Source of the DNA: Apium graveolens | Taxonomy: Eukaryota; Streptophyta; Magnoliopsida; Apiales; Apiaceae | Direction of reading: 5' to 3' | Length of the DNA stretch: 64,000 nt | Assembly: GCF_009905375.1 (NCBI RefSeq) | Contig: NW_027417098.1 | Span: forward strand, 1-64,000 | Made by a program: the position numbers and the translations under genes | Notes under the pieces: model-generated | What the model was told of the DNA's origin: nothing | Seen by the model: only the letters and a program-made list of their open reading frames with translations | The model's database searches: none | Shown here: positions 47,101 through 58,713 of the stretch, piece after piece | Layout of the letters: each line of letters opens with the position of its first letter | How positions within the stretch are numbered: position 1 is the stretch's first letter

Positions 47101-47849
47101 AAGCAAAACAGACTCAATCTTTGAAGACTACTGCAAGTGGTTTTGAAGCAAGAGTAGTTACTGGAAAGGAAGCTAGAGATAAAACTGGATTGGGAAGTGC
47201 TGATGAAAGAAGAGTACACAACACTACCAATGATCCAACTTCCTTGAGTGAACCAGGTATTGGAGCAACTCCTGAGAGATTGAATCAACTGGAATCTGTA
47301 CAGATGGTTTACCATACCTACTTGAAAGAATACATCATGTTGTATTTCATGACAGATGGTAGGGTTTATCATATAAGACAAAATGCCATTCCATTGAAGT
47401 ATTTTGAAGAATTGGAGCATGTACTTTTCTTACTTCAAGTGGATGACAGAATAACAGAGACTGCTGCAAACTACTTAAAAGAACAGATCCAGAGACAGAA
47501 AAGGCTTTATTCTGTTAAGTCTGACAGCATATATGTTCCAAAGTACAGAGATCACAATGGTGATATTGTTGATATGAAGCCTAATACTGCACAGATCAGA
47601 ACGTATCTTGGTATTAAGGGACTTGAATTCAATCTAGAGTCTGACAAAGCTTATGTTATAAGACTAGATCAGGAGTTGAGAAAAGCAAAGATCAATGATC
47701 TCAGAGCTGCAATCTTTCAAACTGGTGAAGATACTGCAGAGCTTAAAGATGTTAAAAGGAGAATGATTGATGAACTAAGATATGCTGAGAAATGTTTGTT
47801 GAAGAACTATCTCAGAACAACTCCTGACATCAGAGAGATCAGAAAATGA
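44141..47849 (+). pseudogene. ORF3, large accessory protein of E5
   Basis: Open for 928 codons from ATG 44141, then one frameshift near 46915, after which the rest (to 47849) continues in the next frame: about 1,236 codons in all. N-terminal domain (MAPKDLIIDGAKFVPNNY; SELHFVQDLLAHSEVGYAL; TPGTVCRALHLPEDC; FFFDCITKAFGNKCSNFD), acidic Ser/Pro-rich linker, coiled-coil-like IEKTQDKQQAQIDDIL, SLLLPADAKKGEKVIKSK, SSDTGKRISS repeats and the C-terminal domain (VYHTYLKEYIMLYF; RDHNGDIVDMKPN; RTTPDIREIRK). No signal peptide, no membrane helix and no Cys-rich ectodomain, so a true envelope protein is unlikely. Function unknown. Confidence 0.82.
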
Positions 47850-48045
47850 AGAAGCCAAGTCGAAGATCTACAACTGCTTAAATTTTGATATTTATACAGA
47901 CTGAAGTTGTTATCAGAAGTTGAAATTGGTAAAAACTTTAAGGACTGTATGTTGTAGTTATCTAGTCTAATTCTCATGCATTTGTACTTAATATTTTTGA
48001 CATCATCAAATATCTGTTAAACTTGTATATTATGTTAATTTACAA

Positions 48046-48057
48046 GTTGGGGGAGAT
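48046..48057 (+). other. E5 polypurine tract
   Basis: GTTGGGGGAGAT directly before the 3' LTR. Confidence 0.9.
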
Positions 48058-48671
48058 TGTTAGATATATTTGATAATGTCATGGCTAATATGTTTTATGT
48101 TTAGCTTTCAGATCTTACTGAACAGGATAAATCAGTACTTAACTGTTGATCAGTACTTATACTGGAAGTCAGGACTTAAGGATATCAGTACGTATGTTAT
48201 CAGGAGATAATCATCAGAAGATAGATATCAGAACTTAAGTGCTGAAGGATAATCAGATAAGGACGGTAGCTGATTAAAGGAAAGAAGATTGAGATAAACA
48301 TAAGAAGAGATATGCATGAAGAAGGAATTTCGTGAATAATGGAATACTTGGAAGAAAAGATATATGATTGATATATTTTAGGAAGAAGAATTATATTCCA
48401 TATCAATTAGCGATTATCTTGTAACTGTGTAGTATATAAACACAGATATAGGGTTTATACTATAAGTGTTATCATTATTAGAAAAGATTATTCATTGTAA
48501 CCCTAGCAGCTCTCGTGATATTTGTTCATCGCTGAGAGGTAACAGTTCCATACTGTAACAGAGTTTATTGTTTCAATAAAGTTTGTTTTCTGTTACTTAA
48601 GTTCTTAAAGTTCGATTTGAGTGTGCTATACACTGTATTCACCCCCTCTACAGTGTGAGTGTGACCTAACA
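48058..48671 (+). repeat. E5 3' LTR
   Basis: 614 bp, partner of 35385-35998. AATAAA at 48575-48580. Confidence 0.95.
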
Positions 48672-48676
48672 GGGGA

Positions 48677-49981
48677 TGAGATGGGTTTTAGGGGATGGGA
48701 AAGAGATAAAAAATTTTACCGATAACTGGTTGAGGGGAAAAGATAATTATCGTGTAGATCAAGAGAATAATGATATGGTAGAGGGGAGTGCCAAGGTGAG
48801 TGATTTTTTTATTCCTGGAAGGAAAGCATGAGATGAAGAGAAGATTCGAAGTACTTTTAACAATATTGATGCATATGCTATTTTAGCAACTCGAATTCCT
48901 CAGAATTGTACTAAAGACAGGATGGCCTGGGTTCACTCGAGTAGTGGACAGTACACAGCGAAATCAGGGTACCAGAGATGGCATTTAAATCATGTTGGTG
49001 ATTTAGGACTTCAGCAGTCAGGGGGGTGGGATATGATTTGGCGTTTAGATGTTCCTCACAAGATTAAGATCTTTCTGTGGAGGTTCTGCCGTAATAATAT
49101 TCCGGTTAGAAATTTAATTCGTGGTAAAGGTATACCTTCTCATGTGGCTTGTGATATGTGTGTTGGCGATGTCGAGCATCTCATGCACCTGTTTTGTGAC
49201 TGTAGTTTTACAGCTGCTTGTTGGCAACGGATAGGGCTGGTGTATAATATGTGGGAGGTGGAGAATGCGTCAAAATGGCTACTGGAAAGAATGTGTAATG
49301 AGAGTCATGAAAATAAGATCAAGATTGTGGTGGTATTATGGGGGATTTGGTATGCAAGAAATAAAAAGGTGTGGGAAGGCAAACAGATGTCACCAGAAAT
49401 AACTGTTGCTTGGAGTTCGAAGCAAGTATCAGAGTGGAGAGAAGTTCATAAGAAGAAATCTCAGCAATCAGCAGGTAGGAGTTCTAATACTGTGCAGACG
49501 AGTAGAGAACGGGTTCCTCCTGAGGTGGGAAGTGTAAAACTGAATGTCGACGCTTCTGTTTTTGAGGGTGCAGACTCGTTTTTGATAGGGATGGCATTGA
49601 GGGACCACTCTGGTCTGTTTTTTAGTGCAAAAACTATGAAATTTGCAGGCGGTATTTCAGTATTTGAGGCTGAGCTAGTGGGAATTCTTGAGGCATTATT
49701 GTGGGCACAAGAACTATCTTACCAAAATGTTACAAGAGAGAATGATTCTTTGCTTAGTGTTGAGGCAATTAACAAGAACGTGTGCAATTACTTGGAGCTG
49801 GGGGACATCATTGGTCATTACTGAGCCGTTCTTGATAGTAATATAGATTTTTCAGTAGTGTTTGTTAAGAAGCAAGCAAATAAAGTAGCTCATAGTTTGG
49901 CTAGGGTTCCTTGTGCGCTTAATAGCTTCGTTATTTTCTCGTCTCCTCCATCTTTTTTGTTGGAGACACTCTTGTCGGATG
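48677..49981 (+). pseudogene. LINE RT C-terminus, zinc linker and RNase H (right part)
   Basis: Continues the LINE ORF exactly where E5 broke it (MRWVLGDGKEI). The zf-RVT-type linker is readable: PHKIKIFLWRF and CDMCVGDVEHLMHLFCDC. The RNase H (RVT_3-type) follows: KLNVDASVFEGAD, FEAELVGILEAL, then ENDSLLSVEAIN. Stops at about 48828 and at 49822-49824 (after DIIGHY) break it; downstream, KKQANKVAHSLAR still reads as the RNase H tail. Ends shortly before the A-run. Confidence 0.85.
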
Positions 49982-50027
49982 TTTCTATGTCTTAATGAAA
50001 GTTTTGTTTATTTCAAAAAAAATAAGT

Positions 50028-51170
50028 TGTTTTCGTAATGCAAACTAAAAATCATAATAAACAAATTCATGAAAATGAATATTTTTGCAAACTAAAAAAA
50101 ATGTAACTTATAACTTAAAATTGGAAAGTGTCGATATAAACATCATAACTTATAATTTATTTAAATGTTTGGATAATTTTTATATAATTTACTTTTAAGT
50201 TGTTGAGGTATTTGATAAATAATAATTTTTAAGTTTAAAAGTTAAAATTTTAATATGATAATTATTTTAATACATGAAAAATAAACAATTAGAAAGAAAA
50301 ACTTAAAAATAGAAATGGAACTTGCATGTACTTAGATTTGAAAAGAAAGAAAATAAAAAATCGGATGAATAAGAGATGAAAAAATGAAAAGCTGAGAGAA
50401 CGCATCCATCCACTTTCAACTTTAAACATATAATAAGTAAATAAAAAAGCTCAATATCGCTTCTAGCCAAGTTGTACGTTAAAAACTCAAGTTGACTTTC
50501 AAGCCCATTCAAGTTAAAATTTAAGTACCCAAAATAAGAAATTCCGTTTATATCTTGATTTGTTGTGTAATTATGCCTAATATTTACTGTCTAAAACTTT
50601 TCGGCATGCATATAAAAACATTTCAAGATGACATACTTAAATTCGGCCAATTTCAGTTAGTATTCATTGCTGATTGATCGCCTGTTATCTGGTTTGAAAG
50701 GTGGCTCGGCCCGAATCAAGGAATCTCCTGGTTGCAAGTTTATCCACTGATTGCAAGTTTTATATTCGCAGAAAATACCTCTTCTTTTTTTGTTTAAAAT
50801 AATTCATCCTAGGATATAGTTATGACTTTTATAATTGAATGTTTGAGCCCAAATTTTATAAAAAAAATTAATTCCAAATTAAACCAAATTTATTGTTATT
50901 ATAATAAAACGAATTTTGTTAGTAACTAAACGAAATTTAACAAAATGAATATAATAAAATTAGAAAATGTCTTAGCGAAGGGGGCTCAATGACTAGTAAT
51001 TTATACTCAAGAAAATAATTTTTCTTGTAAGTTTTAGAATTACTTGAATACGACATAAACTTTAAAAATATGAATTATAGAGGTTTCGAATTATTTCTCA
51101 CAAGAATAAATAAATTTTGAGGTTTCAATTAAAAATTTTGAGATTTATTTGGGTTTACATATAATGTTAA
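50028..51170. other. Intergenic, no gene seen
   Basis: AT-rich DNA following the LINE tail. No supported ORF, RNA gene or repeat structure found. Confidence 0.6.
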
Positions 51171-51179
51171 TAGTTTTAT

Positions 51180-51373
51180 GAGCTTTTAGCACTTTGCACC
51201 CCTTACGTTTGGGTATTTTTTCGTTTTCCTCTCATACTTTAATTTATTATACACTTTGCACCTAATAGTTTAAAAGTTGTTGAAGTTTACACCCTTTTAA
51301 CGGAGTTCCGTAAAAAGGGTTGGAAAACCGTTAAAAATAAGTTTTTGACTTTGCATCCCCCGAGGGGTGCAAA
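51180..51373 (+). repeat. MULE left terminal inverted repeat
   Basis: Pairs with 53175-53367 on the other strand; several short gaps. Confidence 0.8.
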
Positions 51374-52186
51374 TTGTGAAAATTCTTTCAAAACGCAAAT
51401 TTATTTATATAAAATAGTTTAAATTTTAAAAATATGAAAGATAAAATATTTCGGGTAAAATGATAATTAGTTAATTACTATTAAATATCACGTTATTTCT
51501 ATTGCTATTAAATGAAAAAATATTTACTAGACCTACTTTGCTCAATTAAATTAAACTTGATTAATCAAGTGTGAACGCACTGGCCCCAATGCAGCCAACT
51601 TGCGTAGTCCACAAAACCATCACAGATCTAAATAAACTCCTAAATCTAAATAAACATCTAAAATCTATTATATGCAGGACTGAGTTGTTCCAAACTCCCT
51701 ACATAAACTTATAACGTCTTTTTCAGGCTGAATAGAGAACCCATAAGTTCGGATGGTTTCGCTTTAGTCACTATGGGATAATAGCAGCTGACTTCGTGTC
51801 CCCACCTCTGAATCTCTACCTATGGTAACGTGGAGAATCAAACTTTTAAAAGTCAGCTTTAATACTCTATGTAACAACCTAATCAAATCCTGAATCTTTT
51901 TCGAAAATCGGATCAAGTCTCATTTTCGAGTCCAAAACAAGTCGAAGACTACTAGTCTAGAATCCAACTTAAGTGGTTCAAAAGCCCATAATATCCTCGG
52001 TCATATCCAAGCTACATCCATTAAAGAGTGGCCTTCAAGTAACTAAAACTCATAAGATATAAGATTGTTACATTATAAGGTTTTAAAGCCCAATTAAATA
52101 TCGAGAATTGCTTACAAAGTCTCTCAATTATAACATCAAACATAGACTCTCAAAGTCTATATAAATAACATGACATGACCCTTCGT

Positions 52187-52794
52187 TGTGACGCCCTCAA
52201 ACCCGGTGTACTGATTTAGGGCTCAGGACACATATATTAAACAACATAATTAATATAATAATTAACCCCGAGACTCATAACAAGATCGGGATAAGGTATG
52301 AAACAATACTACAACTACCAACCAGGAGTTTAAAATCACATAACCAACTTTATTATTATAAAGGTTTAGCATTAATCATATCTCCTATTCATACATTCTT
52401 CCATTTATATTCTATTTATAACTACTATTCATAATTATCGATCAATCGATAATTCAATTAATAAATCCATTTCACACATGCTTAATCAATTAATCATATA
52501 AATATATAAAACCCATTTTTTCATCACATATATTCCACATACCCCACTTAAACTCTTTTCTTAATCATAATATCAATTTCAATTTTCATTTATATAGTCA
52601 TTACAAGTCACGTCCCATCTGACGGCCCGACTGACGCTTCAACTCAATTATTAACCATATTTCAGATCTTCAATTTTATACTGAATCATCAAACTGGAAG
52701 AATATTTTTTTATAGATTCCTTCGCTAATTCACATATTTTACACATAATACACATAATTTATATTTTATAATTCACGAAAATCCCAGTCATTCA
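52187..52794. mobile_element. Probable solo LTR (gypsy-like) inside the MULE
   Basis: Starts TGTGACGCCCTCAAACCCGG, a start typical of plant chromovirus LTRs, and ends CCCAGTCATTCA. TTCGT flanks both sides (52182-52186, 52795-52799). 608 bp, no coding. A chance 5-bp match next to a CA is possible, hence the modest confidence. Confidence 0.45.
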
Positions 52795-53174
52795 TTCGTT
52801 CTAATAACTATATTTTTAACTTGACTCTCTATAGACAAGAGATACGTATGCATCTTATGAAGGCAGAGTTAAAACTCGAAACTTTCAAAACCTATGCATT
52901 ATTACGCAATAATTTTTTTATCCACAATAGAAGCAATTTTCGTTATATCAATAATGTAATGGATGATAACTCAAGAATAGCATGAGAGTTACAAATATTA
53001 CTATAATCCACGAAAATATGTTTAAGAAAAAATATTTATTAATTATCTTCTTAACATGAGTCAGTCAGAGGCGGACAATGAAAACATTTTTTTATTAATT
53101 ATTTATTTTACCTGAAGTTTGTTACCTTTTAAATATTTTGAAAATTAAAGTTAATTTATATAAATATTCTTTTT

Positions 53175-53367
53175 CAGACTTTGCAGTTTGCACCCCTCGA
53201 GGGGTGCAAAGTGAAAAAAACTTGTTTTTTAATGGTTTTCCAACTCGTTTAAAAGGTTGCAAACTGCAACGACTTTTAAACTATTAGGTGCAAAGTGTAA
53301 TAAATTAAAGTATGAGACCAAAACGAAAAAATGCCCAAACGTAAGGGGTGCAAAGTGCTAAAAGCTC
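53175..53367 (-). repeat. MULE right terminal inverted repeat
   Basis: Reverse-complement partner of 51180-51373. Confidence 0.8.
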
Positions 53368-53569
53368 TATTTTTATAAGATATATTCCATAGTCTTTAAA
53401 TTTGTAATTTTAAAATTTTAGTTGGTTTTGATGGTGTTGGGAGAATAGTTCTAGTTTTAAATTAAATTTTAGATACATAATATATAATGTTATTTCTAGT
53501 AATCTACAGCTTGGTGGTTAATGTTAAGTAACCGTTCATTTTAAAACCTTAAGGTTTTAAAGAAAGATC

Positions 53570-53690
53570 CGAACTAGTTAAATTAAACAAATGGGGTTGG
53601 GAGGATTCGAACCCGAATCCCTCCCTAAATTGAGTTCTGATACCATATTTAGTGACTAGTCCATCCAAAACCTTAAGTTGGTATAGGAAT
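53570..53690 (-). repeat. tRNA-like / SINE- or TRIM-like fragment
   Basis: The minus strand holds TGGTATCAGAACTCA, then GGGTTCGAATCC (a good Pol III B box) 30 bp on. The surrounding CCTTAAGG palindromes and repeated TCCGAAC blocks suggest a short retroelement. It does not fold as a tRNA in my reading. Confidence 0.3.
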
Positions 53691-53939
53691 ATCCGAACAT
53701 GATCTTATACTATTTAATATTTTCCCTCAATCGTATGATACATTTCACTATGATTGATCATGACAAATACAACCAATACCAACCATTCGCTCTAGAATCT
53801 CAAGGTGTCACAGAAAAATCCGAACAGGATCTTATACTCTTTAACGGTTAAAACTATTATAGCTCTTGATAACTCCAAATCACTCTAGAGTCTTCACCTT
53901 CTCCTACCCGGACTCAACCTCCATTTTTACAGAAATGAT

Positions 53940-55157
53940 AGTGTTTGTGCTATAACAATGGGATGGGCACCTGCAAAACAAAGCCGGAGGGGGGTGGTGT
54001 CCCCGCGGCACCTGCGGCGTGAGGGTAAGAAAGGGTATCGGAGAAGAAAGGGAAATATAGGAATTAAACAGATAGTAGTGGTGTGTGTATACGTGTGTAG
54101 GTAATAAAGATTCAGTAACCCCCAGTATACCTTTTGATCAGCCTTTTATAGGCTGCCCATTAGGGTTTAGGGGCTTGTACCTTGGATCTGGATCGTTGGT
54201 GAGTTTTGGATTGAGGCCCGCGTGGAAGACTGTGATGGGCCGGCGTGTCCCCGAATTCGGACCGTTGGAAGGTTCCAGATCCTAGCCACCTGGACGGTGG
54301 GAATGTTGCCACATGTCCGGGCATCCATCATTCATTTGTTGATTGGGCCTTGGGTTTCTCTTACCGGGCCTAAACTAATATGGGCTATCATTTGCTTCCC
54401 ACTCTCTTATGCAGGTTTCCCGGATGGGGGAGTAAATTTGTTTTATATGACCTATTTAGAAGAAAAATTTGGGGTTTTTCTTTTATTTTTTCCCCCCTAA
54501 CACCGGTATCTTATGAATATGAGATTCTGGGGATTACGTCCACGATGGGGTTCCTTGAACTACTCAGAAGAAAATTTTAGGGTTTTTTTATTTGTTGCCC
54601 TCTAACTCCGGGGTCTCATATATATGAGATTCCGGGTTGACTTGGTTAGCCTTTTTTTATTTGAAATCAAAATTTTGGGATAAGGATGGATTAATAAGGA
54701 CGGGTCGTCCTTGATTTGACCGGACTCTGAAAAGTAACAACAGAAAATCCGGGGTGTTAGGAGTCTGTTGGGATTCCAACAGATTTCACAGATGTATATA
54801 TATGTATATATATACACATTTGAGTGTACAAAATGTTTCTTTTCCCCCCTTTTTGTTTCTTGAAAAGATGTGTCGTGTCGTAATTACTGTGGGGTAATTA
54901 TTGTTGTGACAGATGGGCAGTAACTGTTGCAACAGTTATATTTTTAAGGTGAGTGGTGAATGGCCACGTGGAGGTGTTGTCCGCCCCCACCAAAACTTTT
55001 CACCTTTCTCTATCCCCTCCTATAAATATCCTCCTCTCTTTTTTCTTTTACACGAACACAGAAGTGAGAGCAAACACATAGAGAGTTTATCAACGATTCT
55101 TGGAGCTTTTTTTGTTTGAAGCCTCTAAATTTCTCCTGTTTCTTGTAAGTTTCTCCA
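53940..55157 (-). repeat. 3' LTR of the Tat element (left end approximate)
   Basis: The right end is CA at 55156-55157, i.e. TGGAGAAACTTAC in sense right after the polypurine tract. GC-rich blocks such as GGGCACCTGCAAAAC and GGGCCTTGGG, unlike the AT-rich surroundings, extend left to about 53940; that end is not defined. Confidence 0.5.
55021..55028 (+). promoter_or_regulatory. Antisense TATA box in the Tat LTR
   Basis: TATAAATA on the plus strand inside the LTR, followed by a CT-rich, ORF-free leader and a GTAAGT donor at 55145-55150. It points toward the antisense ORF at 55717. Confidence 0.5.
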
Positions 55158-55169
55158 CCCCCTCTTATT
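55158..55169 (-). other. Polypurine tract of the Tat element
   Basis: The sense (minus) strand reads AATAAGAGGGGG and is followed by TG of the 3' LTR. Confidence 0.6.
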
Positions 55170-55553
55170 TTTCTCATATTTTTTACTTTGCATGCCTTTG
55201 TTTTGTGCGAGTTTGTCTCGATACTCTCTAGTTTTTTGTTCAAGTTTTGTAATTGATGTGTTGTTTTGAACTTGAGTCTGCACGGTTGTGGGGTTGTGTA
55301 TAGTTTTTGCATGGATTTTGTGTTTAATTTACGTAACAAGCAGCGTTTTCGTTCGATTTGTATGAGGAAAAAAATAGGTTTTTGGTTGTGTAAAGTTATG
55401 TTGACCCCGAGGTTTGTTCATGGTTTGTGTTTTTTATTATAAGTGTATGTATAGTGCGTAGATCTGGTTTTTGATCTTTGATTCTCATAAAAAATGTTTC
55501 TGAATTTATTTTGTTTTTGTGTTTTGGGTTCGGGCGTGGCATTGACTCCAGGT

Positions 55554-55588
<35 letters not shown>

Positions 55589-55716
55589 AGTATATGCAAG
55601 GTAAGAGATTTAAACAAATAGCAAACCTTAAGATATGTTCCCCGGATAGGCCTGATTGTTTAGGTGTCTTATTGTCCAGCCTTTCCTCTTCTTCTTCCAG
55701 TATTGAGTCTTTAGAA

Positions 55717-57859
55717 ATGCCTCCTCGTGCAGAAAGGCCGATTCAGGTGTTAGACGAGACCTTAGTTCTGGGGCCCGGGGATACCTTATCCAATGACGAT
55801 GGGTCCTGGGCGGATGTGGACCATTATTTCGTACAATGTAGGAGAGACCCTAGACCCTTGGGGTTTTACTACCGCGACATGTTTGAGGCCTATGGGGATC
55901 TGGAGGGATAGGATGTGAGAGAGCCCTATGACGAGGCAGCCCGGGAACTAGGTATGAATGTGGCCCTGTTCACAAGGAAATCGAGGAGAGGTATACTGAC
56001 GTCGAGGTTGATAGCGCCCTCCGGCATGCCTTTAAACTCGGGGATGAGTATGAGTGGATATGGTCAGAGCCCCATGACCGGGTGTACCATAGACCGGCTG
56101 GGGGTTATGTTAGGATACCACTAGAGCATCTCTGGGGTATGCGTCTAGGGTTATATAAATTCACTAAGTCCCTTTATCGGGATGTATATGGGATTCCCTT
56201 CTCATAACTGGCCCCAGACTCTGTGAAGTGGATCAGTTGGTTCCTTGCATGTTGCCATGCCAAATATTATCTCCCTACCTTCAGATTATTCCACCATCTT
56301 TTTAAAATAAAAAAATCTACCAGTAGGCCGATATACTAGCTTTTGTTCCGGATAGAGGATTGTGGGTCGTTCGACAAAATGATGCTCCCGGTTAGCAAGC
56401 TGAACTCCCTTAAGGGTTGGCATTGGGAGTTTATTTCCGTCCATGGTGGGGATCTGGAGTTCATGCCACTCCATAAGTTTGATTTAAAAATAGATAAATT
56501 TCCGATCTAGAGGCTCAGACAAGGCGCTCTCACGATGTTGTATGACTTTTGTGGGGAATTCGAGGGAAGTGGACCCGGGACACCTTTAATAATAATGTAA
56601 ACATGCAGCCGGCTGTAAGTCACTATTCCTTATCATTTTCGTTGCTTGTCTTGCTTTAATCTGATGCTTTTATCCGGGCGTAATGGTTGATTTATTGTAA
56701 TTTTAGGTATTCCGAAGTGGATCCCTTACCCTGGAAATATGTCTGCGCAACTGAGAGATTTGGTCGCCCGTTGCAGGAGGATCGGGGGCCTTAACAGTTT
56801 GGACGCTGGGAAGAAGAAAGTTGTTGAGACGGAGGCTGGTGATGGTGGGTCCGGTTCTGGACATGTAGTGGCTACTCACCCGGGGAGGACGACCATCCAA
56901 ATCAATGAGCCCCGGGTGGAGAAGGTGATAGAGAAGGAGAAGGATAAGGTTTCGAGGAAAAGGAAGAACATTGTTATGGAGACTGGGGAGGAGGATGCGG
57001 AGGGGTCCGGGAGCCAGGATTTTAAAAAGGTTGCCACGTAGATGGCTCCGGACACACTGGAGATCCTTAGGCATTGTTGGCTAGTTTTACTCCGGAGACA
57101 CGCCGGAGGGAGCTATTTGAAAACTATGCCATGACTGCCGAGATGAGGCAATAACGGCCTGGTCGGAATGCAGGCGTATGTTACTGATGTACGTACTTTT
57201 TTGTACTTATTTTTTTTGTGTTAGTGTCTTTCAGTTATAACAAATCTTTTTTTTCGCATGCTAATTCCCGGATTGCTGGTTTGGTGGCCATCATTCGGAC
57301 TCATAAGGCAAAGGCGGATGTCGGGGAGGTCTAAAAGACCGAGGCCGAAAATTTAGCGCGGGAGCTGAAGGATTCGAAAGAAGCCAATTCTAAGGAGAAT
57401 GAGGCTTATAAGAAGATCTTGGATGATATTCGGGCCAAGTAGGACCAGGCTAAAGCTGCAGTCAGGGAGATGAGAGATGAGAACCGGAGGCTGAAGGAGA
57501 CTTTGGTTGTGAGGCCGACTCCGGATGAACATTTAGCCGGCTTCCGGGGAGCCCCTTCCTATTACGAGGAGCTGAACGAGAAGGCGTTGGAGAAGATCCA
57601 GATATGCTGGAGGGTTGCCTCCCGGTACCTTGCTGATTGCTCCGGATGGACCATCAACGCCTTCTTGGAGAAGTATATCGAGGAGGAGACCTAGCTCGAT
57701 AATGAAGCTAACGCCATCTTGAAAGCAGAGTTCGGGGCCAGACCATCGACTTCTGCTTCTCCTCTCCCCGAGCAGACCTTAGCATATCAGCCACCGCCTC
57801 CCCAAGAAGATCCGGAACAGCCTCCTTCCCTTCCCTCCGAGCCAATAGCTGAAGAATGA
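55717..57859 (+). pseudogene. Antisense ORF (aORF) of the Tat element, spliced-looking
   Basis: Opposite strand to pol. ATG at 55717 (MPPRAERPIQVLDETL), 17 nt after a strong acceptor (CTCTTCTTCTTCCAG, ends 55700). Then VREPYDEAARELG, EWIWSEPHDRVYHRP, SVKWISWFLACCHAKYY: this pattern recalls the PF04195 'putative gypsy-type transposon' domain (from memory). Probable introns at 56615-56706 (GTAAGT..TTTTAG) and ~57189-57234. The last part is a coiled-coil-like region (ELKDSKEANSKENEAYKKI; REMRDENRRLKETL) and a proline-rich tail to the TGA at 57857. At least four stops and frameshifts (e.g. TAG 55909-55911) make it a pseudogene. Confidence 0.65.
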
Positions 57860-58059
57860 AACTATTTATCCCTTGTGGCTTGTAATTTTAGTTTGATATT
57901 TTAAGCAATTCCCGAACTAAGCCTTCTGGCTTCTTTAAATTTTATGTATTTTGGATTTCCCTGGAGTTAGTTTTCCCTCGGGTTACTTTATTCTATGCTC
58001 TATTTATGTGCATTTGTCTTTTTCATTTTGGTTAAAACTTTAGACCTTAGAAAATTCTT

Positions 58060-58465
58060 GTAACACAAAGATTGTATTTTCTCTTCCCCGGGTAGGAGTA
58101 AGGTTTGAACATAAAAAAAATTTTAAGTACACGTGGGTTGTGACTTTTCGACCCGAGGTAGGGGTATAATTTAAAAATTTAGAAAGTTTTCTAAGTACAC
58201 ATGGGTTATGACTTTTAGACCCCGTGTAGGGGTAAAATTTCAACTTTTAGATATTTTGTAATTACACATTGGTTGTGACTTTTCGACCACGGGTAGGGGT
58301 AAAATTTTATATTTTAGAAATATTTTTAAGTACACATGGGTTGTGACTTTTAGACCCCGAGTAGGGGTAAAATTTCATATTTTAGAAATTTTTCTAAGTA
58401 CACATGGGTTGTGACTTTTAGACCCTGGGTAGGGATAAAATTTCAAATTTTAGATATTTTTTTAC
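58060..58465. repeat. Tandem repeat array, 68-bp period
   Basis: Five clear copies starting near 58128, 58196, 58263, 58331 and 58399, plus a degenerate one before them. Each has TACACATGGGTTGTGACTTT, then GACCC..GGTAGGGGTAAAAT. Located between integrase and the antisense ORF. Confidence 0.9.
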
Positions 58466-58713
58466 GCCATGCATTGGGTGTGCATATAATAGTTGTAATC
58501 TAACAGAAGAATAAACTATTCTAAGCTATAGGATGCTCAAAATAAGGTGTTTCATTTAAATGGAAATAAGGAAGAGATTACATTCCGGGCCTAATAGATA
58601 TATATTTTAAATCACTTAACTGGGAAATAAGGATATCATAGTTCTTACATATAGATGACTCCAGAATGTGCACCTTTTAATTACTGGTAGAATTTCCTTA
58701 ACCGGGCTTCGTG

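Larger units (their letters stand above)
35385..48671 (+). mobile_element. E5: SIRE/Maximus-like Ty1/copia retrotransposon
   Basis: 13.3 kb, plus strand, flanked by a perfect GGGGA duplication (35380-35384, 48672-48676). Two 614-bp LTRs differ at about 15 positions by eye, no gaps. Gag, pol, spacer, small ORF and ORF3 in the same order as E3 and E4. Inserted in the LINE RT ORF. Gag lacks its ATG, and pol has at least two stops and two frameshifts. Confidence 0.96.
33970..50019 (+). mobile_element. 5'-truncated L1-type LINE, split by E5
   Basis: About 2.76 kb of LINE sequence once E5 and its duplicated GGGGA are set aside. It begins inside the RT domain (no endonuclease, 5'-truncated) and ends in a short A-run at 50014-50021. 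AATAAGTT at 33962-33969 and 50020-50027 is the likely target-site duplication. It contains RT, a zinc-binding linker and a C-terminal RNase H, as in plant L1 elements. Confidence 0.8.
51180..53367. mobile_element. Non-autonomous Mutator-like element (MULE)
   Basis: Long terminal inverted repeats of about 190 bp: the left arm starts GAGCTTTTAGCACTTTGCAC and the right arm ends with its reverse complement. Both arms hold inner matching blocks (TTTGCACCTAATAGTTTAAA; CCCCGAGGGGTGCAAA). Flanks TAGTTTTAT (51171-51179) and TATTTTTAT (53368-53376) form a 9-bp duplication with one difference, the Mutator hallmark. 2.19 kb, no transposase. Confidence 0.8.

Noticed and set aside
43173..47849. ORF3 or the small ORF as a true envelope glycoprotein
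   Set aside because: No signal peptide, membrane helix or cysteine-rich ectodomain is visible in any copy.
53570..53690. A functional tRNA gene
   Set aside because: A B box is present, but I could not find acceptor and anticodon stems.
56739..57041. Overlapping ORFs on both strands at 56703-57074
   Set aside because: I kept the plus strand as part of the antisense ORF; the minus-strand frame has no family resemblance and is a shadow.
58060..58465. CRISPR-like array
   Set aside because: The units are contiguous 68-bp tandem copies without unique spacers, and this is a plant genome.
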